From: Campylobacteraceae bacterium
GTDB lineage: Bacteria > Campylobacterota > Campylobacteria > Campylobacterales > Sulfurovaceae
Reading direction: 5' to 3'
Length of the DNA stretch: 7,536 nucleotides
Assembly (NCBI GenBank): GCA_027079365.1
Contig: JALWVW010000061.1
Coordinates: 1-7,536, forward strand
Part shown: in pieces, positions 1 through 6,211 of the stretch
Numbering within the stretch: position 1 is the stretch's first letter
Layout: each line of letters starts with the position of its first letter
The notes under the pieces: model-generated
Seen by the model: only the letters and a program-made list of their open reading frames with translations
What the model was told of the DNA's origin: nothing
Database searches by the model: none
Program-made: the position numbers and the translations under genes

Positions 1-1424
1 ATGGCAGCCTCTGCGATGGTGCAGGCCAGGCAGGGATACTGGCAGGCAGAGGGTACAACCGTCAGCTGCCTCCTGAGCAGATCGCCAAAGCCGATGTGGT
101 AGTGGTCTGGGGGCGCAACCTCACTGTTACCAATTCTCATATCATGCCCTATATCAAGGGGAAAACACTCATTGTCATCGATCCTGTACGGACTCCCATC
201 GCCAAACAGGCAGATATCCATCTGCAGATACAGCCTCGCAGTGATTTTATGCTGGCGATCATGCTGGCGCGTTTTGTTGCGATGGAGAATGCAGAGGATG
301 AGGCATGGCTGGAGACACACGCAGAGGATTTTGAGGATTTTTATGAGTTCACGCAGGGCTTTCGTATGGTGCCTGCACTGCGTGATATCGGCATAGACAT
401 AGAGCAGGTCGGAGATGTTCTGTCACTGTTATTGGGGAAGAAAGTGGTCTTTCTTGTGGGTGCAGGGCCGCAAAAATACAGCCAGGGTCATGCTGTCTTT
501 CATGCGATCGATTCGCTGGCTGCTACACTGGGGCTCTTTGGTAGAGAGGGGTGCGGGGTGAGCTATCTGGGAAATTCGACACAGGGTTTTGAGAATCCAT
601 TCAAGATAGATGTCAACGAGGTCTCGATCGTCACCACACCTTTTGAGAAATTCAAAACCGTACTGGTGCGAGGCGGTAATCCTGCAGGCTCTATGCCAGG
701 TACCAATCGGGTGGTAACTGCGCTCAAGCAGGTGGAGAACCTTATCTATTTTGGACTACATGAAAACGAGACCAGTCATCTGGCAGATATCATCATCCCT
801 GCCAAAACCTTTTTGGAGAAAGAGGATATCCGTCTCTGCTATGGACATCACTATATCGAAGATATGCACAAGGTACTTGACAGCGATATCGGTATCAGTG
901 AGTATGACTTTGTGGCAGCAATGTTTGAGAGACTGGGACTGGAAGGGCTGAAGAGTGAGCAGACCTATTTGGATATATGGAGAGGTCAGTACGCCACTGC
1001 CAATGATTATGCTGTCCTGCCTGACTATGAAGAGATCCCTTATTGGGAGGGCTTCGGTGAGGGGAGTGATGAGAAGTTTGTCTTTGTTGATGACTACGAG
1101 GATGATTTTGAGGCAGAGGAGGCAGAGGGGATGTATTGGCTGCTCACCCCCAAGCCATCCAAATCGCTCAATACCCAGTTTGTGCGTAGCCAGTATGTAC
1201 TTGTGTCACCAAGTTCCGGCTTTAAAGATGCAGAGAGGGTACGGGTGGTCTCTGCACATGGTGAGCAGCAATTTGATGTCAGGCTCAGTGCTGATCTTCG
1301 AGAGGATTGTGTGCTGATCTATGCCGGCAGTATTGGTGTCAACAAGCTCACTCCCCCCGTGTCCAGTCAGGAGGGAGAGGGCGCCTGTTATCAGGAAGTG
1401 AAGGTGTCCATAGAGAGGCTATAG
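1..1424 (+). CDS. Molybdopterin-dependent oxidoreductase, C-terminal part (5' end outside window)
   Basis: The reading frame is open from base 3 to the TAG at 1422-1424, giving about 473 residues; the start lies upstream. The visible part matches the molybdopterin oxidoreductase (DMSO reductase/formate dehydrogenase) superfamily. It opens with the cofactor-proximal segment GSLCDGAGQAG. Next comes VVVWGRNLTVTNSHIMP and then LIVIDPVRTPIAKQADIHL, which is the usual 'IDP-R-T--A--AD' dinucleotide-binding stretch. From about 1131 the dinucleotide-binding C-terminal domain follows, ending with VNKLTPPVSSQEGEGA, a typical closing motif. Enzymes of this family carry a bis-pterin Mo or W cofactor and transfer electrons to or from small substrates. 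The N-terminal Fe-S cysteines and the metal-ligand residue are not in the window, so substrate and cellular location cannot be assigned. The next gene starts two bases after the stop. An acidic insert (about 1066-1130, rich in D and E) separates the two domains. Family is secure; specific enzyme unknown. Confidence 0.9.
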   Translation, partial: GSLCDGAGQAGILAGRGYNRQLPPEQIAKADVVVVWGRNLTVTNSHIMPYIKGKTLIVIDPVRTPIAKQADIHLQIQPRSDFMLAIMLARFVAMENAEDEAWLETHAEDFEDFYEFTQGFRMVPALRDIGIDIEQVGDVLSLLLGKKVVFLVGAGPQKYSQGHAVFHAIDSLAATLGLFGREGCGVSYLGNSTQGFENPFKIDVNEVSIVTTPFEKFKTVLVRGGNPAGSMPGTNRVVTALKQVENLIYFGLHENETSHLADIIIPAKTFLEKEDIRLCYGHHYIEDMHKVLDSDIGISEYDFVAAMFERLGLEGLKSEQTYLDIWRGQYATANDYAVLPDYEEIPYWEGFGEGSDEKFVFVDDYEDDFEAEEAEGMYWLLTPKPSKSLNTQFVRSQYVLVSPSSGFKDAERVRVVSAHGEQQFDVRLSADLREDCVLIYAGSIGVNKLTPPVSSQEGEGACYQEVKVSIERL

Positions 1425-1426
1425 GG

Positions 1427-2155
1427 GTGGCATCTGGAACACTGGGTATCTATCCTATCGATCTGAAGATACTGCAAAACCAGAACTATCTGGCACAGCA
1501 TATCTACCCTGACAGCAGCAAGGAGTACTACTGGAGTAGGGACTTCTCTCCGGCATTTTATATCGCACAGGCCAAAGCAGGCTTTATCGCTATTGCTGAA
1601 GAGATCAACGGTGAGGAGTTGCTGCTGCCGGAGATACAGTCTAGCTATGCTGTGCTCTATTTTGATCACCTCCATATTGCCAAAAAAGTATCGACTATCC
1701 TCCAGCGGGAAAATCCTGTACTGCATCTCTCCTCCGCGCTGGATACCGTAGCAGCACAGATCGAGCGTTACCACAGGGACAACTGGCTGAGCTCCCGCTA
1801 TCTCCAGATACTCAAGGATACACAAGATACAGATCCGACATTTCGCGTATTCTCTGCCTTTTTGGAAGCAGAGGGGAGAGTGATCGCCGGAGAGATAGGC
1901 TATACGATAGGGCGTACCTATACCAGTCTCACAGGTTTTAGCAGTAGAGAGAAGCGGTACAGAAACTATGGCAAAGTGCAAATGGTGCTGCTGGCACAGT
2001 GGCTGCAGAAGCAGGGTGTCAGCTTGTGGAATCTGGGCCATCCCTATATGCCCTACAAGACCGCACTGGGGGCGAAGATATATACCAGGGCAGCCTTTTT
2101 GCACCGCTGGAAGAAAGAAATAGCAAAAGATCCTTTGTCTTTTTCAGACCATTAA
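1427..2155 (+). CDS. Leucyl/phenylalanyl-tRNA-protein transferase-like (Aat-like) GNAT-fold protein
   Basis: A 242-residue protein. GTG at 1427 is chosen as the start because AGAGAGG (1412-1418) sits 8 bases upstream and similarity begins just after it. The frame is open further upstream, but that part overlaps the molybdoenzyme gene and resembles nothing. The order of segments follows the Aat family: YYWSRDFSPAFYIAQAKAGF near the N-terminus; LYFDHLHIAKKVSTIL (matching 'HVSRSLRR'); an RYHRDNWLSSRYLQIL stretch (matching 'TWI---M--AY--LH'); GEIGYTIGRTYTSLTGFSS at about residues 156-174; and ALGAKIYTRAAFLHRW (matching 'SLGA--I-R--FL'). True Aat proteins move Leu or Phe from tRNA to the N-termini of degradation substrates in the cytoplasm. 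Here the E. coli Asp186 and Gln188 positions appear to be N202 and G204, and the protein is longer before that point. It is therefore better called a paralogue of unproven activity. It is probably in an operon with the molybdoenzyme gene. Confidence 0.75.
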   Translation: MASGTLGIYPIDLKILQNQNYLAQHIYPDSSKEYYWSRDFSPAFYIAQAKAGFIAIAEEINGEELLLPEIQSSYAVLYFDHLHIAKKVSTILQRENPVLHLSSALDTVAAQIERYHRDNWLSSRYLQILKDTQDTDPTFRVFSAFLEAEGRVIAGEIGYTIGRTYTSLTGFSSREKRYRNYGKVQMVLLAQWLQKQGVSLWNLGHPYMPYKTALGAKIYTRAAFLHRWKKEIAKDPLSFSDH

Positions 2156-2215
2156 CCAGCTGTTTACCGACCATTGTCCAAACATTAACGCCTATACCCT
2201 ATACTAACAGTATCA

Positions 2216-2249
2216 GAAAGCTACGGAGCTTTCGACCCCTTGTTTGTTT
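2216..2249 (+). terminator. Possible weak rho-independent terminator
   Basis: A perfect 7-bp stem, GAAAGCT (2216-2222) and AGCTTTC (2227-2233), closes the tetraloop ACGG. A T-rich stretch, TTGTTTGTTT, starts six bases later (2240-2249). It lies about 60 bases after the Aat-like stop codon and before the next promoter, which is where a terminator is expected. The stem has only two G-C pairs and the T-run is interrupted and displaced, so activity is uncertain. Confidence 0.35.
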
Positions 2250-2289
2250 ACACGCAGAAGAGAAAAACCCCCTTGTTTTTTGTTTACAC
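2236..2289 (+). repeat. Pair of CCCCTTGTTT...GTTTACAC direct repeats
   Basis: Copy one is CCCCTTGTTTGTTTACAC (2236-2253). Copy two (2269-2289) has the same ends, CCCCTTG and TTTGTTTACAC, with three extra T residues in the middle. Their starts are 33 bases apart, about three helical turns. The core TGTTTAC occurs once more at 2161-2167. The copies lie about 90-140 bases upstream of the promoter of the secreted-protein gene. They could be regulator sites or a chance slippage duplication; no known operator is recognised. Confidence 0.4.
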
Positions 2290-2375
2290 TTTTTCTCTCT
2301 TTGCACCCTCTCCTTCACGAATAATTCTACTCTTTTGAAAGTTCTTCCTTAACAATCTTTTAATGACACATTTCC

Positions 2376-2381
2376 TATAAT
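2376..2381 (+). promoter_or_regulatory. Sigma-70 type -10 box for the secreted Vps62-like gene
   Basis: A perfect TATAAT at 2376-2381 lies 30 bases before the ATG at 2412, with AAGGAG at 2400-2405 between them. No good -35 is present at the normal distance; the nearest candidate, TTAACA (2349-2354), would need a 21-base spacer. The sequence upstream is T- and pyrimidine-rich (about 2288-2375), as is common in Campylobacterota promoters that lack a conserved -35. Confidence 0.55.
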
Positions 2382-2411
2382 GGAGCAATGGCATAGTATA
2401 AGGAGTCAGTG

Positions 2412-5039
2412 ATGAAGCGGATGATGTTTGTATTGGCAATGGTGTTTTTTGCTGTGAACGGAGAGTTGTTTGGGGCACCGGTGGGACTTCTGAGTATCAC
2501 TGGTGCCAATCCGGCGAACTATCGTGGTGTTTGCCCCAAAAGGGTGACGATCAATGCCACAGCGATGATGCTTTTGCCTGGCAACTTTAGCTATCAGTTC
2601 AAGTATAGTGATGGTGTAAGTGATAGGCAGAGAGACAAGAGAGTGCGTGCTCCGGGGATCGTTCGTATCGGCACTTCACGGGTATTTCGACGCAGTTTCA
2701 ATGGCTGGGTCAAACTGACTTCACGGATCGGACGCGGTACAAGCTCCTCCAGGTTTCATCTCAAGGTAGACTGCCGCAGACAACCGGCATCCCCACCTGT
2801 GGCGCTACGGGTACGCAGTGTCAAGCTCAGGGTCTCCCCTCAGGCACACCGTGGCAGATGCCCCAAGGCATTTGATTTTAGCGGTAAGATCAGGGTCGAT
2901 CGTGCAGGGACTGTTGCATACCGGTATGAGCGTAGCGACGGCAGACTCAGCCCTGTCCATCGCCTGCGTGCACCCAGGGCAGGTGTGTACCGAACCACAC
3001 CTTATCGCTGGCAGGTCAGGCGCAGCGGCAGAAGATGGGTACGGATCAAGATCACCTCTCCCCGCGTGATGCACTCCCCCAAAACACACTTCGAGGTGGC
3101 ATGTAGAGGTGGCGGGATGATGCCTCCACTACCACAGCCAGGAGAGATGAGGATTGATCAGTTCAGGTTGGAAGCCAATCCGGAACTTCCCCAAAAATAT
3201 GTGGGCAGCTGTCCAAAATCAGTTGAGTTCACTGCCAGTTTTTATGCCTCCAGAGCCGGTACGATCGCCTATCGTTTTTTACGCAGTGACGGCAGATCAA
3301 GTGGGCTACAGAGGATGCGGATACGACGCGCTGGCTGGCACGGCATACAGGAGAACTGGAGGATCGGTCATACCAGCAGAGGTTGGGGACAGTTGGAGAT
3401 CGTCAGGCCTGTGCATCTGCGCTCCGAACGGGCACCTTTTGAGGTGATCTGTCGTGAGCCTGCACCGGCACCCGCTGATCTGAAGGCTTCTGTCAAGGCA
3501 CCCAAAAAAGCACGCCCAGGAGAAGATCTGAGTGGGCGGGTCAAGGTAACCATACACAACAGTGGAGAAGCAGTCGCACGAGGCAACAAAAGAGGAGATG
3601 GCTATCAGGTCGATCTAATCCTTTCCAACGATGCTGCTTCCAAAATGGGGTTTGCGACCTATACACCATACTATCGGGACAATGTACTATTGAAGGGCGG
3701 CAGGGTGAGCCATGCCAAAACACTACGTGGCGGCGCCTCTGCTACCTATGAGCCGGGTGCAAAGCTGCCAAATGATGTGCCTCCCGGAAGATACTACCTC
3801 TGCGCCAGAGTCGATCCTGGCAACAAGGTCACAGAGAGCAGAGAGCACAACAACCTAGGATGCACTGCTATCCAGATACTTCCCAGACGGGGGATGCAGC
3901 CACCTCCTCTGCCTGCAGCGACTGAACCACCACAGAGAGAGGAGATGCCAGACAGCACAGAGGCACCCCCTGTAGACAAAGATGGCGATACGCTCCCTGA
4001 CAGTACTGAAATGGCACTGCTGAAGAGATTCAGCCCCTATTATAAGTTTACTGATGGAGAGCGATATCTGCCTTCGGATGCTTTTTATCAACTGCAGCAT
4101 GCCACAGTCACCCAGGCGGTGACACTGGCAGGTTCCCCTGCGTTCATGCGAAGTGGATCGATAGCAGAGTGCAACAGCCAAGAACCAGACAAAGTGGTAC
4201 TGCTTGCCTGCAAAGAGGGGAGATACAATCTCGTCAACAATGTCGCTCTGGCTGACTCGGCACTGGATATGGATAATGCACTACGCAGTGATCCAGGCAG
4301 TGGCAAGACAGGAGACTGGGATCATGCGATCTCTATGTTTCCCGGGCTCTACGGACATGTGGTACCGGAGGGAAAACTGATCAAGATAGAGTATTGGCAG
4401 TTCTTCTCCTTTGCCAAGACAGAGACAGAGGGCTTTGCACATGAGGGAGACTGGCAGACACTGCAGCTCTGGCTGGACCCAGCTGCAGACACACTTACCA
4501 GGGTGTGCCACTGGGTACATGGTGCAGCACTCTGTTTCGACATGAAGGATGCCAAGGAGAAGGCGCTGGGGAGTGGATTTGTCAAATATCACAAGGCAGG
4601 CATTGATATCGTTCCGGCAAAGCTTTTGCCCAGACAGATAGAGGCTGATCATTATCCGGCTGCTTATCAGGATCGCTCTGTAGAGTTTCTGCGCAGAGGT
4701 CGCGAGATGCATCCTGTGGTCTATATAGAGAAAGACGCTCATGCGTTCTGGTCTTTTGATGATGGTGCATATGCAGGTACAGGTTCGCATGCAGGTGACG
4801 GACACAGCTATCTGACCCGTATCGATTCCAAGAGTGGAAACCTCGGTGAACTGGGCAGCACACTGCCTATGGCCAGTCACCCCAATGCGCTGGTGATGCA
4901 GTACTCTGGCAAGTGGGGAGGTTGGAAGGAGCGTTTTGCTACCGTACCTTATGGCCCAACCCTGCACTGCAACTGGCGCTACCCTGCCAAAGATGAGGCA
5001 GTTGCCAAAGAGATAGGGAAAGTCTGCCGGTGGAGATAA
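2412..5039 (+). CDS. Secreted multidomain protein: three Cys-bracketed repeats, CARDB-like domain, Vps62-like domain
   Basis: An 875-residue protein. ATG at 2412 is chosen because AAGGAG lies 6 bases upstream; the GTG one codon earlier is too close. Residues 1-23 (MKRMMFVLAMVFFAVNGELFGA region) form a signal peptide. Three homologous modules follow at about 28-121, 134-231 and 246-347. Each has a G-x-C-P-K motif near its start, a central SDG and a closing Cys, with the two cysteines 80-81 residues apart (C41/C121, C150/C231, C267/C347), suggesting intramodule disulfides. Residues 356-489 resemble a CARDB adhesion-type beta domain ending in V-T-E-S-R-E-H-N-N. A Pro-rich linker leads to DKDGDTLPD (522-530), a thrombospondin-3-like calcium motif. 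The rest (about 540-870) resembles Vps62: YYKFTDGERYLPSDAFY, HEGDWQ at 677-682, and VVYIEKDAHAFWSF around H777. An extracellular or envelope location and binding role is inferred; the function of bacterial Vps62 domains is not established. Confidence 0.8.
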   Translation: MKRMMFVLAMVFFAVNGELFGAPVGLLSITGANPANYRGVCPKRVTINATAMMLLPGNFSYQFKYSDGVSDRQRDKRVRAPGIVRIGTSRVFRRSFNGWVKLTSRIGRGTSSSRFHLKVDCRRQPASPPVALRVRSVKLRVSPQAHRGRCPKAFDFSGKIRVDRAGTVAYRYERSDGRLSPVHRLRAPRAGVYRTTPYRWQVRRSGRRWVRIKITSPRVMHSPKTHFEVACRGGGMMPPLPQPGEMRIDQFRLEANPELPQKYVGSCPKSVEFTASFYASRAGTIAYRFLRSDGRSSGLQRMRIRRAGWHGIQENWRIGHTSRGWGQLEIVRPVHLRSERAPFEVICREPAPAPADLKASVKAPKKARPGEDLSGRVKVTIHNSGEAVARGNKRGDGYQVDLILSNDAASKMGFATYTPYYRDNVLLKGGRVSHAKTLRGGASATYEPGAKLPNDVPPGRYYLCARVDPGNKVTESREHNNLGCTAIQILPRRGMQPPPLPAATEPPQREEMPDSTEAPPVDKDGDTLPDSTEMALLKRFSPYYKFTDGERYLPSDAFYQLQHATVTQAVTLAGSPAFMRSGSIAECNSQEPDKVVLLACKEGRYNLVNNVALADSALDMDNALRSDPGSGKTGDWDHAISMFPGLYGHVVPEGKLIKIEYWQFFSFAKTETEGFAHEGDWQTLQLWLDPAADTLTRVCHWVHGAALCFDMKDAKEKALGSGFVKYHKAGIDIVPAKLLPRQIEADHYPAAYQDRSVEFLRRGREMHPVVYIEKDAHAFWSFDDGAYAGTGSHAGDGHSYLTRIDSKSGNLGELGSTLPMASHPNALVMQYSGKWGGWKERFATVPYGPTLHCNWRYPAKDEAVAKEIGKVCRWR

Positions 5040-5073
5040 CTATAGTCTGGGTTCGTACCGCCATGAGGCATCT

Positions 5074-5505
5074 ATGGCAATGATCTCTGACTTGGTAGCC
5101 AGAGCCAGGAGTATCATTCAGCAATCAGATGCCCTTCTCATTACCGCAGGTGCCGGGATGGGGGTGGATAGCGGATTGCCTGATTTTCGTGGCGATGAGG
5201 GGTTCTGGGAAGCCTATCCTGTGGCGAAGCGTCTAGGGTTGCGCTTTGTAGAGCTGGCGAGTCCAGAGTGGTTTGCGCGTGATCCTGAGCTGGCATGGGC
5301 ATTTTATGGGCACAGATTGCATCTCTACCGCCAAACTGTACCGCATGAGGGCTTCGGGATGCTGCTGGAGCTGGCGCATAGCAAACAGGATCATTTTATC
5401 TTTAGGGCACCTCTAATAATAGGTCGTACCCACAACATCACCAGCTTTTGTCCAGGCAAGGCATCGCTTCGCAGGCATAGCCAAAGCTATGTCAAGAAGC
5501 GATAA
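5074..5505 (+). CDS. Sir2 N-terminal fragment with element-encoded tail
   Basis: This is the still-translatable 5' piece, 143 residues. Residues 1-110 are genuine sirtuin up to HFIF. The last 33 residues, beginning RAPLIIGRTHNITSF, are read from the inserted element and end at the TAA within its first hairpin. It keeps the GAG...DFRG loop but lacks the catalytic His and the zinc module, so it cannot be an active deacylase. It may be made as a truncated product, since its ribosome binding site and start are intact. Confidence 0.6.
   Translation: MAMISDLVARARSIIQQSDALLITAGAGMGVDSGLPDFRGDEGFWEAYPVAKRLGLRFVELASPEWFARDPELAWAFYGHRLHLYRQTVPHEGFGMLLELAHSKQDHFIFRAPLIIGRTHNITSFCPGKASLRRHSQSYVKKR
5405..5424 (+). 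repeat. Left terminal inverted repeat of the element
   Basis: GGGCACCTCTAATAATAGGT, an exact inverted copy of 5651-5670. It is directly preceded by the TTTA duplication at 5401-5404. Confidence 0.95.
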
Positions 5506-5531
5506 CGCAGTATGGGCGAAAGCTGGTGATG
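5436..5531 (+). repeat. First internal nested hairpin of the element
   Basis: The outer stem is CATCACCAGCTTT (5436-5448) with AAAGCTGGTGATG (5519-5531). It extends to 19 pairs (5436-5454 with 5513-5531) if two G-T pairs are allowed. A middle stem pairs ATCGCTTC (5463-5470) with GAAGCGAT (5496-5503). The apical stem is CATAGC (5476-5481) and GCTATG (5486-5491) around a CAAA loop. The sirtuin-frame TAA (5503-5505) and TGA (5527-5529) fall in its right arm. Confidence 0.85.
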
Positions 5532-5540
5532 CCCGCAGGG

Positions 5541-5639
5541 TGGGCTTTGCAGATGCGATATTTCACTCGATGCTCCCTTCACCGTAGCTTTGGCTACGCC
5601 TTGAGAGCCTCAAGCAAAATCTCACATCTGCAAAGCCCA
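5541..5639 (+). repeat. Second internal nested hairpin of the element
   Basis: The outer stem is a perfect 15 bp, TGGGCTTTGCAGATG (5541-5555) with CATCTGCAAAGCCCA (5625-5639). Two small hairpins lie inside: CGTAGC/GCTACG around TTTG (5583-5598) and CTTGAG/CTCAAG around AGC (5600-5614). A nine-base spacer with the mini-palindrome CCCGCAGGG (5532-5540) separates it from the first hairpin. Its right foot directly abuts the extended right terminal repeat, so the whole element can fold as a terminal stem carrying two branches. Confidence 0.85.
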
Positions 5640-5650
5640 TTGTGGGGATG

Positions 5651-5670
5651 ACCTATTATTAGAGGTGCCC
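5651..5670 (-). repeat. Right terminal inverted repeat of the element
   Basis: ACCTATTATTAGAGGTGCCC, the exact complement of 5405-5424. It is directly followed by the second TTTA (5671-5674), after which the sirtuin codons ACT TCC AAT resume. Confidence 0.95.
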
Positions 5671-6171
5671 TTTACTTCCAATGTCGATGGGCAGTTCCAG
5701 AAAGCAGGTTTTGCTGAAGATCGAATCTATGAGTGTCACGGCAGTATCCATCATCTACAGTGCAGCTCCTGTCAAGTGCCGATCTACAGTGCTGAGGGTA
5801 TAGAAGTACCGGTGGATAGGGAGCGTTTTGTCGCGCTGGACATGCCTCTGTGTTCCTCTTGCGGAGCGGTAGCCAGACCCAATATCCTGATGTTTGGTGA
5901 CTGGGGCTGGGACAGTAGCAGAAGTGACGCCCAATCTGTACAGATGGACGTCTTTGTACAGAGAGTACAGTCCTCGGGTCAAAAGCTTGTCATCATAGAG
6001 ATCGGAGCAGGAGAACATATCCCTACCGTGAGACATCTGAGTGAAGAGATGGCGAGGGGATTAGAGGGGTTTGTGGTACGGATCAACCCCAGAGATGCCC
6101 CTATCGATGAGAGACTTGGTGTGGGATTGGCGATGGGAGGAGCTACCGGAATCAGCAAAATCTTACTTTGA
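5665..6171 (+). CDS. Sir2 C-terminal fragment
   Basis: This 3' piece is open from GTG 5665, which lies inside the right terminal repeat of the element, and is 168 residues long. Real sirtuin sequence resumes at codon 5674 (TSNVDGQF). It holds the catalytic-type HGS, both CxxC zinc pairs and the RPNILMFGD segment. No convincing ribosome binding site precedes the GTG; AGAG directly abuts it. Independent expression is therefore doubtful, and without the N-terminal half of the Rossmann fold it should be inactive. Confidence 0.5.
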   Translation: MPFTSNVDGQFQKAGFAEDRIYECHGSIHHLQCSSCQVPIYSAEGIEVPVDRERFVALDMPLCSSCGAVARPNILMFGDWGWDSSRSDAQSVQMDVFVQRVQSSGQKLVIIEIGAGEHIPTVRHLSEEMARGLEGFVVRINPRDAPIDERLGVGLAMGGATGISKILL

Positions 6172-6211
6172 TATTTGATACCCGACCCTGATCCTTTTAG
6201 TGTAATAAGCG

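Larger units (their letters stand above)
5405..5670. mobile_element. MITE-like non-autonomous element inserted in sir2
   Basis: The element is 266 bp with perfect 20-bp terminal inverted repeats: GGGCACCTCTAATAATAGGT at the left end and its exact complement at 5651-5670. The pairing continues imperfectly to about 31 bp (CGTACCCACAA against CATCCCCACAA). It is flanked by a direct TTTA at 5401-5404 and 5671-5674. Removing the element and one TTTA restores an uninterrupted sirtuin motif, which supports a real target-site duplication. The boundary is ambiguous by a base, because the neighbouring A/T also pairs, so a 3-bp TTA or TTT duplication is also possible. It encodes no transposase and must be moved in trans. 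The GGTGC-containing ends and short AT-rich duplication recall IS5-superfamily elements, but this is only a resemblance. The interior is filled by two nested hairpins. Confidence 0.9.
5074..6171 (+). pseudogene. Sir2-family NAD-dependent protein deacylase gene, interrupted by a MITE
   Basis: With bases 5401-5670 removed, the flanks join in frame into a protein of about 275 residues, a normal sirtuin length. The parts are: the NAD-binding loop AGAGMGVDSGLPDFRG; FTSNVDGQFQKAGF (the 'TQNID' motif); YECHGS with the presumed catalytic His; two CxxC zinc pairs (QCSSC and LCSSC); RPNILMFGDWGWD; and a closing nucleotide-binding part IEIGAGEHIP. Sirtuins remove acyl groups from lysines using NAD in the cytoplasm. 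The start ATG at 5074 has GAGG at 5065-5068 five bases upstream. The gene begins 34 bases after the secreted-protein gene. The insertion lies right before the conserved TSNVD motif and separates the two halves of the NAD site. Three in-frame stops inside the element (TAA 5503, TGA 5527, TGA 5602) should abolish function. Both flanks look undecayed, suggesting a recent insertion. Confidence 0.9.

Noticed and set aside
1307..1426. Longer start for the Aat-like gene
   Set aside because: The first 40 codons overlap the molybdoenzyme gene in another frame and are low-quality sequence; GTG 1427 has a well-placed ribosome binding site.
1391..2104. 237-codon open frame on the minus strand
   Set aside because: It lies opposite the Aat-like gene, which has clear family motifs and a ribosome binding site; the antisense translation resembles nothing.
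2409..2411. GTG as start of the secreted protein
   Set aside because: The ATG directly after it is better spaced from AAGGAG (6 against 3 bases) and gives a standard MKR signal peptide.
4281..4967. 228-codon open frame on the minus strand
   Set aside because: It is antisense to the Vps62-like domain, where the plus strand has recognisable motifs; the minus product is Cys/Ser/Arg-rich and shows no family features.
5405..5670. Group I or II intron, or an inserted tRNA or riboswitch
   Set aside because: The perfect terminal inverted repeats and short direct duplication are transposon hallmarks; the length is too short and no intron core or tRNA arms are visible.
5405..5670. Integron attC site or CRISPR repeat
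   Set aside because: No integrase-type GTTRRRY core is placed at the ends, there is no cassette next to it, and no repeated spaced units exist in the window.
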